A stretch of DNA of 64,000 nt from Flagellimonas alvinocaridis (GTDB taxonomy: Bacteria > Bacteroidota > Bacteroidia > Flavobacteriales > Flavobacteriaceae): NCBI RefSeq assembly GCF_004916895.1, contig NZ_SNTZ01000003.1, forward strand, positions 368,448-432,447. The letters run 5' to 3'. This document shows positions 47,504 through 57,441 of this stretch, piece by piece. The translations under genes and the position numbers were made by a program. A model generated the notes under the pieces. It worked only from the letters and a program-made list of their open reading frames with translations. It was not told where the DNA came from and did not search any database. Every line of letters begins with the position of its first letter. Position 1 is the first letter of the stretch.

Positions 47504-48742
47504 ATGAAGAGGATATCGTTGTTTTGGGCGCTGGTTTTGTTGGTGGTTTCATGCAAAAAGGAGGGGAAGGAAATATCGGTCGGCGACTGGTGGGGTAAGA
47601 TGGAGGTTGCATCACATCTAGACTTGCCTTTTACGTTTACCCTATCCAAGAATACAGATGGACGCTACGTTATGCAAATGTATAACGCCGAGGAGGTGAT
47701 CACTGTGGATGAGATTGAGATAGAAGGTGATTCAATCCACATACAAATGCCTGTTTTTGAGGGTTACTTTGCAGGAACTTTTTCGGCGGAAGAAATTCAT
47801 GGAAGCTTTATAAAAGAGAGTTTGGAGCGTATAGTGCCGTTTAGTGCTTTTTACGGAAAACGGGAACGTTTCCAAACACAGCAGGATGCTGCCGTCAATA
47901 TTTCAGGGATATGGGAAACTTATTTTGATATAAATACAGATACGGAATACCCCGCAAAGGGCATATTTATGCAAAATGGAAATAAAATCAAGGGGACTTT
48001 TAGAACCAGAACGGGGGATTATAGGTATTTGGATGGTGTGGTCACTGGCGATAGTCTAAAACTTTCTGCTTTTGATGGTTCGCACGTGTACCTTTTTATG
48101 GCCAAAGTAACAGACAGTACTTTGGAGGGGAGGTTTTACGATGGAAACCATTCCGTAAAAGAATTTATGGGTGCCCGTAACGAGGCGTTTGAATTACCAG
48201 ATGCCAATTCGTTGACGTATCTAAGGGAAGGCTATGATAGGTTGAACTTTTCTTTTCCCGATGCAACTGGCAAAATGGTAAGTTTGTCCGATACCAGATT
48301 TTCTGGAAAACCTGTCTTGGTACAGATTATGGGGTCTTGGTGTCCCAATTGTTTGGATGAAACCCGATTTTATGTTGATTTCCTAAAAGAACATCCAGAT
48401 TTAAACATTGAATTGGTAGCTCTGGCCTTTGAATATGCCAAGACCGAAGAAAAAGCTTTTGAGGGTATTCGCCGCCTTAAAGAGAGGGTAGGGGCAAATT
48501 ACCCCATTTTACTGGCACAGTTTGGTACTTCCAACAAACAGAAAGCCAATGAAAAATTGCCCATGCTCAACCATATTTTGTCTTATCCCACTACCATTTA
48601 TCTCGATAAAAAAGGTGCAGTCAGAAGGATTCATACGGGCTTTAATGGGCCTGCGACGGGCAAAAAGTATGAGGAATTCAAAAAACAGTTTACTAAAACC
48701 ATGCAAGAACTGGCTTCGGAACCTATAGAGACAGATGTTTAA
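47504..48742 (+). CDS. TlpA-like thioredoxin lipoprotein
   Basis: A 412-residue lipoprotein (LFWALVLLVVSC signal). The N-terminal ~240 residues are beta-rich and unrecognised (GDWWGKMEVASHLDLPFTFT, then GDYRYLDGVVTGDSLKLSAF). The C-terminal thioredoxin fold has the redox motif GSWCPNCLDETRFY (about 285) and the cis-Pro region HILSYPTTIYLDKKG. The intact CxxC suggests a periplasmic disulfide reductase. Its stop lies in a TTAA shared with the stop of the convergent leuB gene. Confidence 0.85.
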   Translation: MKRISLFWALVLLVVSCKKEGKEISVGDWWGKMEVASHLDLPFTFTLSKNTDGRYVMQMYNAEEVITVDEIEIEGDSIHIQMPVFEGYFAGTFSAEEIHGSFIKESLERIVPFSAFYGKRERFQTQQDAAVNISGIWETYFDINTDTEYPAKGIFMQNGNKIKGTFRTRTGDYRYLDGVVTGDSLKLSAFDGSHVYLFMAKVTDSTLEGRFYDGNHSVKEFMGARNEAFELPDANSLTYLREGYDRLNFSFPDATGKMVSLSDTRFSGKPVLVQIMGSWCPNCLDETRFYVDFLKEHPDLNIELVALAFEYAKTEEKAFEGIRRLKERVGANYPILLAQFGTSNKQKANEKLPMLNHILSYPTTIYLDKKGAVRRIHTGFNGPATGKKYEEFKKQFTKTMQELASEPIETDV

Positions 48743-49857
48743 ATAATAGTGGATTTTCCCAAATGGATATTCTCATCATTTACACTGAAATCATCTTCAA
48801 TATCAACAATGTTGTGAGCAATGAAATCGCCCACTTGATTGGTTCCATATTGACTATCATGCTTTAGGTCCGGTGTAACAATTTCCTTCTTTAGTGATTT
48901 ATCCACAGCATTTCGAACGGCAAGCGATTCGTCTATAAGACCAAAATGCTCAAGTAACATGGCTACCGAAAGAATAGAGGCGATAGGGTTTGCAATGTCT
49001 AACCCCATAGCTTGGGGATAGGATCCATGGATAGGTTCAAAAAGTGCGCTTTCCTCCCCAATTGATGCCGAGGCCAGTAATCCAATGGACCCGCCAATAA
49101 CACTTCCTTCATCAGAAATAATGTCACCGAACATGTTTTCGGTAAGAATAACGTCAAATTGGGTCGGTTTCAGAATGATTTGCATGGCAGCATTGTCCAC
49201 AAACAAATAATCCAACACTACATCAGGGTAACTTTCACCTATTTTGGCAACCACTTTTCTCCAAAGTCTGGAAGATTCCAACACATTGGCTTTGTCTACA
49301 AGGGTAAGTTTACCTCTCCTGTTTTTAGCAGCCTTAAACGCGAGGTGGGCCACTCTACTGATTTCTTCTTCAGAGTATTCACAGAGATCGGAAGCTACCG
49401 TACCCTCTTCATTAAGTTTTTTCTCCCCAAAATAAATTCCCCCGGTCAACTCGCGATAGATTACAAAATCCGTACCCGAGACAACCTCTTTCTTCAAGGG
49501 AGATTTATCAACGAGGGCCGAATGGGCAATTACGGGTCTTATGTTGGCAAAGAGTCCCAGTTCCTTTCTTAATTTCAACAGTCCCTGTTCGGGTCTAATA
49601 GGGGAATTGGGATTGGTATCGTATTTAGGGTGGCCAATGGCTCCTAACAGTACAGCATCTGCTTCCTTACATAGGTTAAGGGTGCTTTCTGGCAATGACG
49701 CACCTTTTTTATCTATGGCTATGGCTCCAATGGAAGCCTCTTTAAACACAAAATTATGGTTAAAGGTTTCTTCAACCGCTTGAAGGCATTTTACAGCTTG
49801 GGCCAATACTTCGGGTCCTACGCCATCTCCGGGAAGCAATGCAATGTTCAAATTCAT
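48739..49857 (-). CDS. leuB: 3-isopropylmalate dehydrogenase
   Basis: LeuB oxidatively decarboxylates 3-isopropylmalate in leucine synthesis. The 372-residue protein shows LLPGDGVGPEVLAQAVKCLQ, the substrate-binding region with RPEQGLLKLRKELGLFANIR, the Tyr of YRELTGGIYFG, LVDKANVLESSRLWRKVV and the metal and nucleotide sites FGDIISDEGSVIGGSIG and EPIHGSYPQAMG. It lies 36 bases downstream of leuA. leuC and leuD are not in the window. Confidence 0.96.
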   Translation of the reverse strand: MNLNIALLPGDGVGPEVLAQAVKCLQAVEETFNHNFVFKEASIGAIAIDKKGASLPESTLNLCKEADAVLLGAIGHPKYDTNPNSPIRPEQGLLKLRKELGLFANIRPVIAHSALVDKSPLKKEVVSGTDFVIYRELTGGIYFGEKKLNEEGTVASDLCEYSEEEISRVAHLAFKAAKNRRGKLTLVDKANVLESSRLWRKVVAKIGESYPDVVLDYLFVDNAAMQIILKPTQFDVILTENMFGDIISDEGSVIGGSIGLLASASIGEESALFEPIHGSYPQAMGLDIANPIASILSVAMLLEHFGLIDESLAVRNAVDKSLKKEIVTPDLKHDSQYGTNQVGDFIAHNIVDIEDDFSVNDENIHLGKSTII

Positions 49858-49893
49858 GTGATGACAGGATTTGCGTCTAAAAGAAACCGAGAA

Positions 49894-51066
49894 TTAAGCT
49901 AGACTTTGTATGCTGATATTGCTGGTTTCCACAATTTCATGGATGTCCTCATCCATGATTTCTTTTTTACGGTCGGCAAACTTCAAAAAGTTTTCATAGA
50001 CCACATCCAGTTGTAGCTTGGTAAGTTCGTACCCCACTTTTTTGGCGCGGTATGCCAATGCGGCCCTTCCACTTCTTGCGGTAAGCACAATTGAAGATTC
50101 ATTGACCCCTACATCTTTTGGGTCAATGATTTCATAGGTTTCACGTTGCTTTATTACACCGTCTTGATGGATTCCAGAACTATGTGCAAAGGCATTGGAG
50201 CCCACAATGGCCTTATTGGGCTGTACAGGCATTCCCATTTTTTGGGAGACCATACGACTTGTATCCCATAGCAACTGACTGTTGATGCCAGTATCCAGAT
50301 TAAGGTAAGGATGTTGTCTTAAAATCATCACTACTTCTTCCAGAGAAGTGTTTCCGGCACGTTCACCAATACCGTTTATGGTACATTCAATTTGTCTGGC
50401 ACCGTTAATTACCCCAGCAATGGAGTTGGCCGTGGCCAATCCAAGGTCATTATGACAGTGGCACGATAGAATAGCCTTATCAATGTTCTTCACATTTTCC
50501 TTGAGGTATTTCATTTTCGCACCATATTCTTCTGGAAGGCAGTAGCCGGTAGTATCAGGAATATTCAAAACAGTTGCTCCGGCCTTTACGACCGCTTCGC
50601 ACACCTGTGCCAAAAATTCATTGTCCGTACGCCCAGCGTCTTCAGCATAGAATTCAACATCTTCCACAAAAGTTTTTGCATAGGCAACTGCTTCAACGGC
50701 TCGCTCAATAATTTTGTCCCTTGTGGAATTGAATTTGTATTTGATATGGGAATCAGAGGTGCCAATTCCAGTATGTATCCTTGGTTTTTTTGCTTGTTTG
50801 ATGGCCTCGGCGGCCACTTCAATATCTTTTTTAACGGCTCTTGTCAAGCCACATACCGTAGCATTTTTGACCAATTTAGAGATTTCTTGTACAGATTTGA
50901 AGTCTCCAGGGCTGGAAATGGGAAATCCAGCCTCAATGACATCAACACCTAGTTCGTCCAGACGTGACGCGATGACCAATTTCTGTTCCGTGTCCAACTT
51001 GCAACCCGGAACTTGTTCTCCATCTCTTAGCGTAGTGTCAAAAATTTGTACCTTATCTTTACCCAT
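49894..51066 (-). CDS. leuA: 2-isopropylmalate synthase, short form
   Basis: A DRE-TIM metallolyase: [20 protein letters not shown] at residues 8-27, [20 protein letters not shown] with metal-binding His near 205, and [20 protein letters not shown]. At 390 residues it lacks the ~120-residue C-terminal leucine-sensing domain of the E. coli enzyme (about 520 residues), so feedback inhibition of the usual kind is not expected. Short LeuA-like enzymes also include homocitrate and citramalate synthases; the adjacent leuB favours leucine synthesis. A perfect palindrome lies 18 bases upstream. Confidence 0.9.
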   Translation of the reverse strand: MGKDKVQIFDTTLRDGEQVPGCKLDTEQKLVIASRLDELGVDVIEAGFPISSPGDFKSVQEISKLVKNATVCGLTRAVKKDIEVAAEAIKQAKKPRIHTGIGTSDSHIKYKFNSTRDKIIERAVEAVAYAKTFVEDVEFYAEDAGRTDNEFLAQVCEAVVKAGATVLNIPDTTGYCLPEEYGAKMKYLKENVKNIDKAILSCHCHNDLGLATANSIAGVINGARQIECTINGIGERAGNTSLEEVVMILRQHPYLNLDTGINSQLLWDTSRMVSQKMGMPVQPNKAIVGSNAFAHSSGIHQDGVIKQRETYEIIDPKDVGVNESSIVLTARSGRAALAYRAKKVGYELTKLQLDVVYENFLKFADRKKEIMDEDIHEIVETSNISIQSLA

Positions 51067-51083
51067 TATATTTGTCTGTTTCG

Positions 51084-51097
51084 TCGTGTATACACGA
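51084..51097. promoter_or_regulatory. Perfect palindrome at the leuA promoter
   Basis: TCGTGTATACACGA is a 14-base perfect palindrome 18 bases upstream of the leuA ATG. A -7-like TATTTTCG (minus strand, 51095-51102) overlaps its edge, so a protein bound here would cover the predicted transcript start; a repressor site is the natural guess. Confidence 0.45.
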
Positions 51098-51213
51098 AAA
51101 TAGAGAAGGTGAGAGGAAAGGGAAAAGTGAGGTTAAAACCTTATACAACGTTAAATCGTATTTAGTGCTATATAGTATACTGATATTCAATTGTTTAAAT
51201 TATATTTTTTACG

Positions 51214-52758
51214 ATGACAAATGCGCATAAGGATGCATTGTTTGTGCTGGTAAAATCGCTTTCGAAATCAGAAAAGCGCCAGTTTAAACTGTATGTGGGC
51301 CGGTTAGGGGTCAATACGGATGCCAAGTTTTTGGCCCTATTTAACCTATTGGACAAAATGCGGAGTTACGACGAGCGTCAAATCCTGGAAAGTGGCATTG
51401 TAAAAAAGGCTCAGTTATCCAATTTGAAAGCACATCTGTACAAGCAGATTTTGGTAAGCTTGCGTTTGAACCCAGTAAATCAAAATATTCGAGTGCAAAT
51501 TCGCGAACAGCTTGATTTTGCTACTATACTATATCAAAAAGGACTCTACAAGCAGAGTTTGAAGATTCTGGACAAGGCCAAAACCGTTGCCATTGAAAAT
51601 GAAGAGAAGAATGTGGCCTATGAGATTGTGGAATTTGAAAAAATAATTGAAACCCAGTATATTACCCGAAGTATTCCGGATAGGGCCGATGAGTTGGCCG
51701 TGCAGGCAAAAGAACTTTCTGCCCAAAATGTGATGACCAGCAAACTCTCCAATCTTTCCCTGCAATTATACGGAATGATGCTTAAAGTGGGGTATGTGCG
51801 TGGCGATGAGGATTTAAAAAAAGTGAAGTCGTATTTTGATTCCCACATGCCAAATTATAGTTTGGAAAGTCTTGGTTTTCGGGAAAAACTATGGCTATAT
51901 AAAGCCCATTTGTGGTACAGTCTGCTTATTCAAGATTTTTTGTCTGCCTATAAATATGCAAGTAAATGGGTAGACCTCTTTTACGACCATGAAGAAATGA
52001 TTGCCTTGAACCCTGTTTTTTATCTGAAGGGAAATCATTATCTATTGGAGTCACTTTTCTTTGTAAAATATGCATCACAGTTTCGGGAAACCTTGCATAG
52101 GTTGGAAACCCAAGTTGAAAACCCGAGCTTTCCACAGAACGATAATATTGCCTCTTTGGCTTTTCTGTATATCAATTCAAATAAGTTGAACCTTCACTTT
52201 TTGGAAGGAACCTTCGATAAAGGATTGTACTTGGTCAATGTGGTGGAGTATGGAATTAAAAAACACAGGGAGCGAATAGATGAGCACCATATCATGCTGC
52301 TCTATTATAAAATTGCTTGTCTGTATTTTGGGAATGGCGATAACAAGAACTGCATTGCCTACTTAAAACGAATAATTTCCAACAAGAATTTGAAAATGCG
52401 TGAAGACCTGATGTGTTTTGCTAGGGTATTGAGTCTTGTGGCGCACTACGAAGCGGGTATGGATTACCACCTTGAAGTGCAGCTAAAGAGCACATATAAG
52501 TTCTTGTTGAAAATGAACGACTTACATGCGGTGCAGAAAGAGATGATCAAGTTTTTAAGGAGCTTGGGAGATATCTATCCACATGAATTAAAGGATGAAT
52601 TCCAGAAGCTATATAACGAACTCAAGAAGTATGAAAACCACCCTTACGAAAAAAGAGCGTTTTTGTATTTAGACATTCTTTCTTGGCTGGAAAGCCACCT
52701 ACAGAATAAACCCGTTTCCCAAATAATTAGGGAAAAGGCCATGGCTGTTACGCGTTGA
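51214..52758 (+). CDS. Conserved alpha-helical repeat protein, function unknown
   Basis: A 514-residue soluble protein without signal peptide. It is alpha-helical throughout, with TPR-like stretches such as ATILYQKGLYKQSLKILDKA and YYKIACLYFGNGDNKNCIAY. The N-terminal segment (LFVLVKSLSKSEKRQFKLYV) is distinctive, and I recall similar proteins across flavobacteria without a known role. It is divergent from leuA and its stop region overlaps the convergent pseudouridine synthase by 11 bases. Confidence 0.75.
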   Translation: MTNAHKDALFVLVKSLSKSEKRQFKLYVGRLGVNTDAKFLALFNLLDKMRSYDERQILESGIVKKAQLSNLKAHLYKQILVSLRLNPVNQNIRVQIREQLDFATILYQKGLYKQSLKILDKAKTVAIENEEKNVAYEIVEFEKIIETQYITRSIPDRADELAVQAKELSAQNVMTSKLSNLSLQLYGMMLKVGYVRGDEDLKKVKSYFDSHMPNYSLESLGFREKLWLYKAHLWYSLLIQDFLSAYKYASKWVDLFYDHEEMIALNPVFYLKGNHYLLESLFFVKYASQFRETLHRLETQVENPSFPQNDNIASLAFLYINSNKLNLHFLEGTFDKGLYLVNVVEYGIKKHRERIDEHHIMLLYYKIACLYFGNGDNKNCIAYLKRIISNKNLKMREDLMCFARVLSLVAHYEAGMDYHLEVQLKSTYKFLLKMNDLHAVQKEMIKFLRSLGDIYPHELKDEFQKLYNELKKYENHPYEKRAFLYLDILSWLESHLQNKPVSQIIREKAMAVTR

Positions 52759-53458
52759 TGCAAACATTCCAAATAGTTTCATTGGGTGGTGAGGCCAAAA
52801 AAGTGAGCGGCTCTTTTTTTACAGGATGTTCCAATTCAAGGCTACGGGCATGTAAATGTATGCTTCCATCCTTGTTGCTTCGTTCGGCCCCGTATTTTAA
52901 ATCCCCCTTGATATGACAGCCTATGGCTGCCAGTTGAGCCCGGATTTGATGGTGCCTTCCTGTTTTTAAATCTATCTCCAGTAAAAAGTAACTATCCAAT
53001 TTCTTGAGTGTCCGGTATTCTAAAATTGCTTTTTTGCTATTGGGGACTTCTTTGGTATGGGCATAAGACTTGTTTTGTTTTGGATTCCGCACCAGCCAAT
53101 GGGTCAACGTGTCACTTTCTTTCGGGGGGACACCTTTTACTACTGCCCAATAGGTCTTTTTTGAGCTTCCTTCAGAAAACAGTTTATTTAATCGGGGCAA
53201 AGCCTTGGAGGTTTTTGCAAACACTACAATACCCGAAGTTGGTCTATCTAACCTATGGACCACCCCGAGGTATACATTGCCGGGCTTGTTGTACTTCTCT
53301 TTGAGGTACAACTTGACAATATCGCTGAGGGGTGTGTCCCCGGTTTTATCTCCTTGTACAATATCACCAGGTTTTTTATTGACCACAATAAGGTGATTGT
53401 CCTCGTAGAGAACTTCCAGATTGTATTTGTTAGAATGTTGGGAATTGTTAATTGACAA
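52748..53458 (-). CDS. RluA-family RNA pseudouridine synthase
   Basis: A 236-residue enzyme consisting of the catalytic domain only. VLYEDNHLIVVNKKPGDIVQ is the N-terminal strand pair; the catalytic Asp is in GVVHRLDRPTSGIVVFAKTS (HRLDR, about residue 70), and DLKTGRHHQIRAQLAAIGCH is the second motif. It lacks an S4 domain. The family modifies rRNA or tRNA uridines; which site cannot be told. It is followed downstream by the end of the convergent helical-repeat gene and preceded upstream by panB after 14 bases. Confidence 0.92.
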   Translation of the reverse strand: MSINNSQHSNKYNLEVLYEDNHLIVVNKKPGDIVQGDKTGDTPLSDIVKLYLKEKYNKPGNVYLGVVHRLDRPTSGIVVFAKTSKALPRLNKLFSEGSSKKTYWAVVKGVPPKESDTLTHWLVRNPKQNKSYAHTKEVPNSKKAILEYRTLKKLDSYFLLEIDLKTGRHHQIRAQLAAIGCHIKGDLKYGAERSNKDGSIHLHARSLELEHPVKKEPLTFLASPPNETIWNVCINA

Positions 53459-53472
53459 TTGCTGATTGGAAT

Positions 53473-54291
53473 TTAATAGGATTCCTCTTCATTAGGAAAA
53501 TCCCTGCTCTTCACATCATCCACATATTGGGATATGGCTGAGCTCATTTCGTCATAAAGGTTCATATATCTTCTTAAAAAACGGGGATGGAACTCATGGG
53601 TCATTCCCAAAAGGTCGTGCACCACCAAGACTTGTCCATCTACTCCGTTTCCAGCACCAATGCCTATGATCGGGATAGAAACACTTTCTGCTACTTCTTT
53701 GGCCAAACTTGCCGGAATTTTTTCCAAAACGATACCAAAACAGCCTAATTCTTCCAGCATTTTGGCATCCTGCTTCAATTTATCCGCTTCTTCCTCTTCT
53801 TTGGCCCGAACGGTATAGGTGCCAAATTTATAAATGGATTGAGGGGTAAGCCCCAAATGCCCCATTACAGGAATACCTGCTTGCAGAATACGGCTTACCG
53901 AGTCTTTGATTTCGGCCCCACCTTCCACTTTTATGGCGTGGGCTCCACTTTCCTTCATGATTCGGATGGCGGAACGCAAGGCTTCCTTGGAGTCACTCTG
54001 GTAGCTTCCAAAAGGGATGTCCACCACCACAAGTGCCCTTTTTGCGGCACGGACCACTGAACTGGCATGGTAGATCATTTGATCCAGCGTGATGGGCAAG
54101 GTGGTCTCATGGCCGGCTATGACATTACTGGCGGAATCCCCCACCAAGATGACATCCACATTGGCGGCATCAACGATTTTGGCCATGGAATAATCGTAGG
54201 AGGTGAGCATGGAAATTTTCTCCCCATTTTGCTTCATCTCGATCAAGGATTTTACCGTGACTCTTTTGTATTCTTTTTTGGCGACAGACAT
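53473..54291 (-). CDS. panB: 3-methyl-2-oxobutanoate hydroxymethyltransferase
   Basis: PanB makes ketopantoate from 2-oxoisovalerate, the first committed step to pantothenate and coenzyme A. The 272-residue protein contains [40 protein letters not shown], the segment [20 protein letters not shown] and [19 protein letters not shown], then [20 protein letters not shown]. All are standard. No panC or panD is nearby. Confidence 0.96.
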   Translation of the reverse strand: MSVAKKEYKRVTVKSLIEMKQNGEKISMLTSYDYSMAKIVDAANVDVILVGDSASNVIAGHETTLPITLDQMIYHASSVVRAAKRALVVVDIPFGSYQSDSKEALRSAIRIMKESGAHAIKVEGGAEIKDSVSRILQAGIPVMGHLGLTPQSIYKFGTYTVRAKEEEEADKLKQDAKMLEELGCFGIVLEKIPASLAKEVAESVSIPIIGIGAGNGVDGQVLVVHDLLGMTHEFHPRFLRRYMNLYDEMSSAISQYVDDVKSRDFPNEEESY

Positions 54292-54362
54292 TAGGTTCTT
54301 TTTTACGGGCTAAATGTAAGCAGATTTGTTTAATTTGGGCTTCAATCAAAAAACTACATCTC

Positions 54363-54845
54363 ATGAGAACAGTATTAAGTTTTGCATTTTTGTGCATGAC
54401 GTGCCTTACGGTCACGGCCCAAGGCCCAAACCCATCGGATGTTGATTCCGAACAACAAATAAAACAGGTGATAGAAACTTTTTTCGATGGATTTCATAAG
54501 CAGGACTCCACCATTATAAAAAGCGTTTCGGCTGATCAGGTGGTACTTCAGACCACTGGAAGGGACCAAGAGGGTAAGACCCGATTCCGTAACGAGGAGT
54601 TTTCAAATTTCCTCACTTCAATTTGCAGTATCCCCGATAGTATCAAGTTCGAGGAAAAACTAACCTCATTTTCCATTCAGGTAGACCGTACCATGGCCAA
54701 TGCATGGGTGGGCTACGAATTTTGGTTGAACGATACCTTCAGCCATTGTGGTATAAATTCTTTCCAACTGGTAAATTTTGATGGTGACTGGAAAATCATC
54801 TACTTGATAGATACCAGGGGCAAGGCTGGCTGTATGGAAGAGTAA
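54363..54845 (+). CDS. Exported NTF2/SnoaL-like protein
   Basis: A 160-residue protein with a signal peptide (LSFAFLCMTCLTVTAQ) followed by an NTF2-like cone fold: IKQVIETFFDGFHKQDSTII, then a predicted beta sheet ending GINSFQLVNFDGDWKIIYLI. The fold occurs in enzymes and ligand-binding proteins alike, so no activity can be given. It converges with the SCO gene at a gap of 12 bases. Confidence 0.82.
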   Translation: MRTVLSFAFLCMTCLTVTAQGPNPSDVDSEQQIKQVIETFFDGFHKQDSTIIKSVSADQVVLQTTGRDQEGKTRFRNEEFSNFLTSICSIPDSIKFEEKLTSFSIQVDRTMANAWVGYEFWLNDTFSHCGINSFQLVNFDGDWKIIYLIDTRGKAGCMEE

Positions 54846-54857
54846 GCATTGATAAGA

Positions 54858-55523
54858 TTACTCGGTCAAGGTTTTTATGGCGTCAATCAGCTTATGGATT
54901 TCGTCATTGTTGGTTCCATCATATACGCCCCGAATTTGTTTTTTTTTGTCAACAAGAACAAAGTTTGGAGTATGAATGAAGTCTTGTAAGCCGCCATCTC
55001 CATAATCCACAGCCGCAAAATAACTTTTACGGGCCAGGTTGTAAATAAGCTCTTTGTTGCCCGTAGTGATGTTCCATTTTGAATCCAATACCCCATTTCT
55101 GAGGGCATATTCCTTTAAAATGGGGACACTGTCCATTTCAGGAGTTACAGAAATGGATAAAAACATCACATCGGGGGTATCCCGAAAAACCTCCTGGAGT
55201 TGCTCCATATGGTTTGTCATTATGGGACAAATGCTAGGGCATCTTGTAAAAAAGAAGTCGGTAACGTAAATCTTGTCGCCATAATCTTCTTGGGTAATGA
55301 TTTCTCCATTCTGATTGATCAGTTCAAAATTGGCAACCCTATGAGGTGCTGCATTATTTTGAAAACTAACGTCTACCAGCTCCGCATTGAAATCTTTTGG
55401 TCCCAGAACAGGCAATTTTGAGTTCTTTTTGAAAATGCTATAAACCACTGCCAAAATACCAAGGACAATGAGTGCCATTGGTATTTTGGAGCCGTTTTGT
55501 TTTGGCGAAGAAGGTTTTCTCAT
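54858..55523 (-). CDS. SCO1/SenC-family copper chaperone-like protein
   Basis: A 221-residue thioredoxin-fold protein anchored by one N-terminal membrane segment (IPMALIVLGILAVVYSIF). It has the copper-binding motif DFFFTRCPSICPIMTNHMEQ (CxxxC) and a later HTPNFVLVDKKKQIRGVYDG with the conserved His. SCO proteins deliver copper to cytochrome c oxidase or act as thiol reductases. Its start directly abuts the stop of the TPR protein gene (TAGATG), so the two form an operon. Confidence 0.92.
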   Translation of the reverse strand: MRKPSSPKQNGSKIPMALIVLGILAVVYSIFKKNSKLPVLGPKDFNAELVDVSFQNNAAPHRVANFELINQNGEIITQEDYGDKIYVTDFFFTRCPSICPIMTNHMEQLQEVFRDTPDVMFLSISVTPEMDSVPILKEYALRNGVLDSKWNITTGNKELIYNLARKSYFAAVDYGDGGLQDFIHTPNFVLVDKKKQIRGVYDGTNNDEIHKLIDAIKTLTE

Positions 55524-57254
55524 CTATAAAATCGAAGTTTCTATGGAGATATCCGAATGTTTCCAAGCCTTGTCAAACTCATCTTTTATGGCCTGCGCCT
55601 CTTCCATTTTACCTTGGGCCTTAAGGCTGTTGTGTAGTCCCATCAATGACCAGCCATTTTGCCTGAGCACGCTTAAATCTTCCCGATAGATTTTTTCAGC
55701 CTCTTGATATTTTTTGGCATTCATCAAGACTGCACCCAAGTTTTGTCTTGTAGGAATGTGCCAAGCAGCGGGTTCCGTGTAGGTAAGCCCGTCTTCAAAT
55801 TCAACGGCTTTGCTCAAGTGCTCTATTGCACCGTTGATGTCCCCGTTCAAGGCGGCAAGTTCTCCCGCAACTACTTCATAGGCAATGTTCGCGGCATTAA
55901 CGGACGGATTATGTGGTGTGGCCACAAGGGTTTCCAAATCTGGATCATTTTTTAAGGATTCAAGGGCATCCAGTTCTTCCTGCGCTTCTTTTTTGTTCCC
56001 TTTTCGCACAAATGCCATTCCCCGGGCATAGTGTCTGATCAGGTTCAGGTGCTTTATGTCTGGATTGGGGGCAGGGATGGTCAAGATTTCATTCCATTTG
56101 CCAAAACGTGTATAGGCCAGCATAGGAGTAGAGGCAAAGTCTTGCAGAAATGGCATAGTGATGAATTCGCCCACGGGAACTTTTTCAGCCGTTTTCTTTG
56201 CGGCATCTATGGCAATATCACTATCACCCAACAAGCTAGCTGCGGACCATAAAAAATGGATGTTGTGCGGATAATACCCCAAAGGGTACAACCCTTGTGA
56301 ATAGCACTGGGAAATGTAATCCTCATCCGCTAAAATGGCAGCTTGATTCGCTTTCACGGCATCTAAATAACGCCCAACCCGAATGTAGATATGCGAGGGC
56401 ATGTGTACAATATGTCCGGCAGCTGGCATAAGGTTACCTAATTTATCCGCACTGGCCACTCCTAAATCGGGCTTGGGTAATTCCACCATGTGGATATAGT
56501 AGTGGTGTGCACCCGGGTTGTTGGGGTTGATTTCCATCGCCTTTTCCAAAGCAGCCTTGGCCTCAGGAATGTTGGGAGATGGATTCCCATCTTGGTCCCA
56601 ATAGTTCCAAGGGACTGTATTCATCACCGAAGCAGCATAAAGTACTTGCACCTCTGCATCTTCGGGGTATTTTTTCAAAACTTTTGCCATTTCGTTCATA
56701 TAGGCCATGTTCAATTCCGCGACATCTTTGGTAAGATCTTCACTATACCTTGCTGTAAGTGCTTGAATTAGTGCCTGCTCTTTTGGGGTGGCCGAGGAGA
56801 TAAGACTTTTGGCCTTTGCCATGGCTTCGTTGGTTTTTATTTTTCGGTCTTCTGGAGGCAATGGGTCGTTGATGTTTGGTCCCAAGGCATAGGCTTGACC
56901 CCAAAACGTCATGGCCGAAGTAGGGTCTAAACGGGATGCTTCCATAAAAGACCTGTGGGCCTCTGCATGGTTAAACGCATAGGTGAGCCGCAGACCTTGA
57001 TTAAAAAAAGTTTGGGCTTTTTCGCTTTTAGTGGTGATGGGGTAACTCAAATCACCCAAGTTTTCAAAAAGGGGAGCAATTTGTTGGGTTGAATCCACTA
57101 TATCCAATAGGTAAGTGGTAGGAGTACATTTAATAAAGCTGAATGAGGCTTTTTGCCTATCCTTGTTCACGATGGATTGGGATTCATCGCTAGCTAGGTG
57201 AATAGCCATTAGCACTGCTAGTGCCAAAATGGCCAAGCTTAGTTTTGTTTTCAT
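55524..57254 (-). CDS. Exported tetratricopeptide-repeat protein
   Basis: A 576-residue protein starting MKTKLSLAILALAVLMAIHL, a signal peptide. TPR units are spread through it: FNHAEAHRSFMEASRLDPTS near residue 75 and, in the C-terminal half, AAWHIPTRQNLGAVLMNAKK and YQEAEKIYREDLSVLRQNGW. The region AGHIVHMPSHIYIRVGRYLD contains several His that could bind metal, which would fit the downstream SCO gene, but that is speculation. Frame extending 27 codons upstream lacks signal character. Confidence 0.82.
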   Translation of the reverse strand: MKTKLSLAILALAVLMAIHLASDESQSIVNKDRQKASFSFIKCTPTTYLLDIVDSTQQIAPLFENLGDLSYPITTKSEKAQTFFNQGLRLTYAFNHAEAHRSFMEASRLDPTSAMTFWGQAYALGPNINDPLPPEDRKIKTNEAMAKAKSLISSATPKEQALIQALTARYSEDLTKDVAELNMAYMNEMAKVLKKYPEDAEVQVLYAASVMNTVPWNYWDQDGNPSPNIPEAKAALEKAMEINPNNPGAHHYYIHMVELPKPDLGVASADKLGNLMPAAGHIVHMPSHIYIRVGRYLDAVKANQAAILADEDYISQCYSQGLYPLGYYPHNIHFLWSAASLLGDSDIAIDAAKKTAEKVPVGEFITMPFLQDFASTPMLAYTRFGKWNEILTIPAPNPDIKHLNLIRHYARGMAFVRKGNKKEAQEELDALESLKNDPDLETLVATPHNPSVNAANIAYEVVAGELAALNGDINGAIEHLSKAVEFEDGLTYTEPAAWHIPTRQNLGAVLMNAKKYQEAEKIYREDLSVLRQNGWSLMGLHNSLKAQGKMEEAQAIKDEFDKAWKHSDISIETSIL

Positions 57255-57441
57255 GATGATGATGTTGTGTGTTAGCAACCGATGTTTGGAACATCCAGTT
57301 CTGTGGGGGAAGCAATCAATCGAGCTCTCTATCAAATGAAAGAATCCAATTGCTCTACAGTTCTACGCTAAACTAATGAAATTTAACCGATTAAGAAAGA
57401 AAAAGCGATATTCAATGCTGTATTTTTTGATGCAATCCTAT

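Noticed and set aside
57255..57441. Gene or RNA in the space between the TPR protein and sdaA
   Set aside because: No frame with a plausible start, no hairpin with T run and no conserved RNA pattern was seen.
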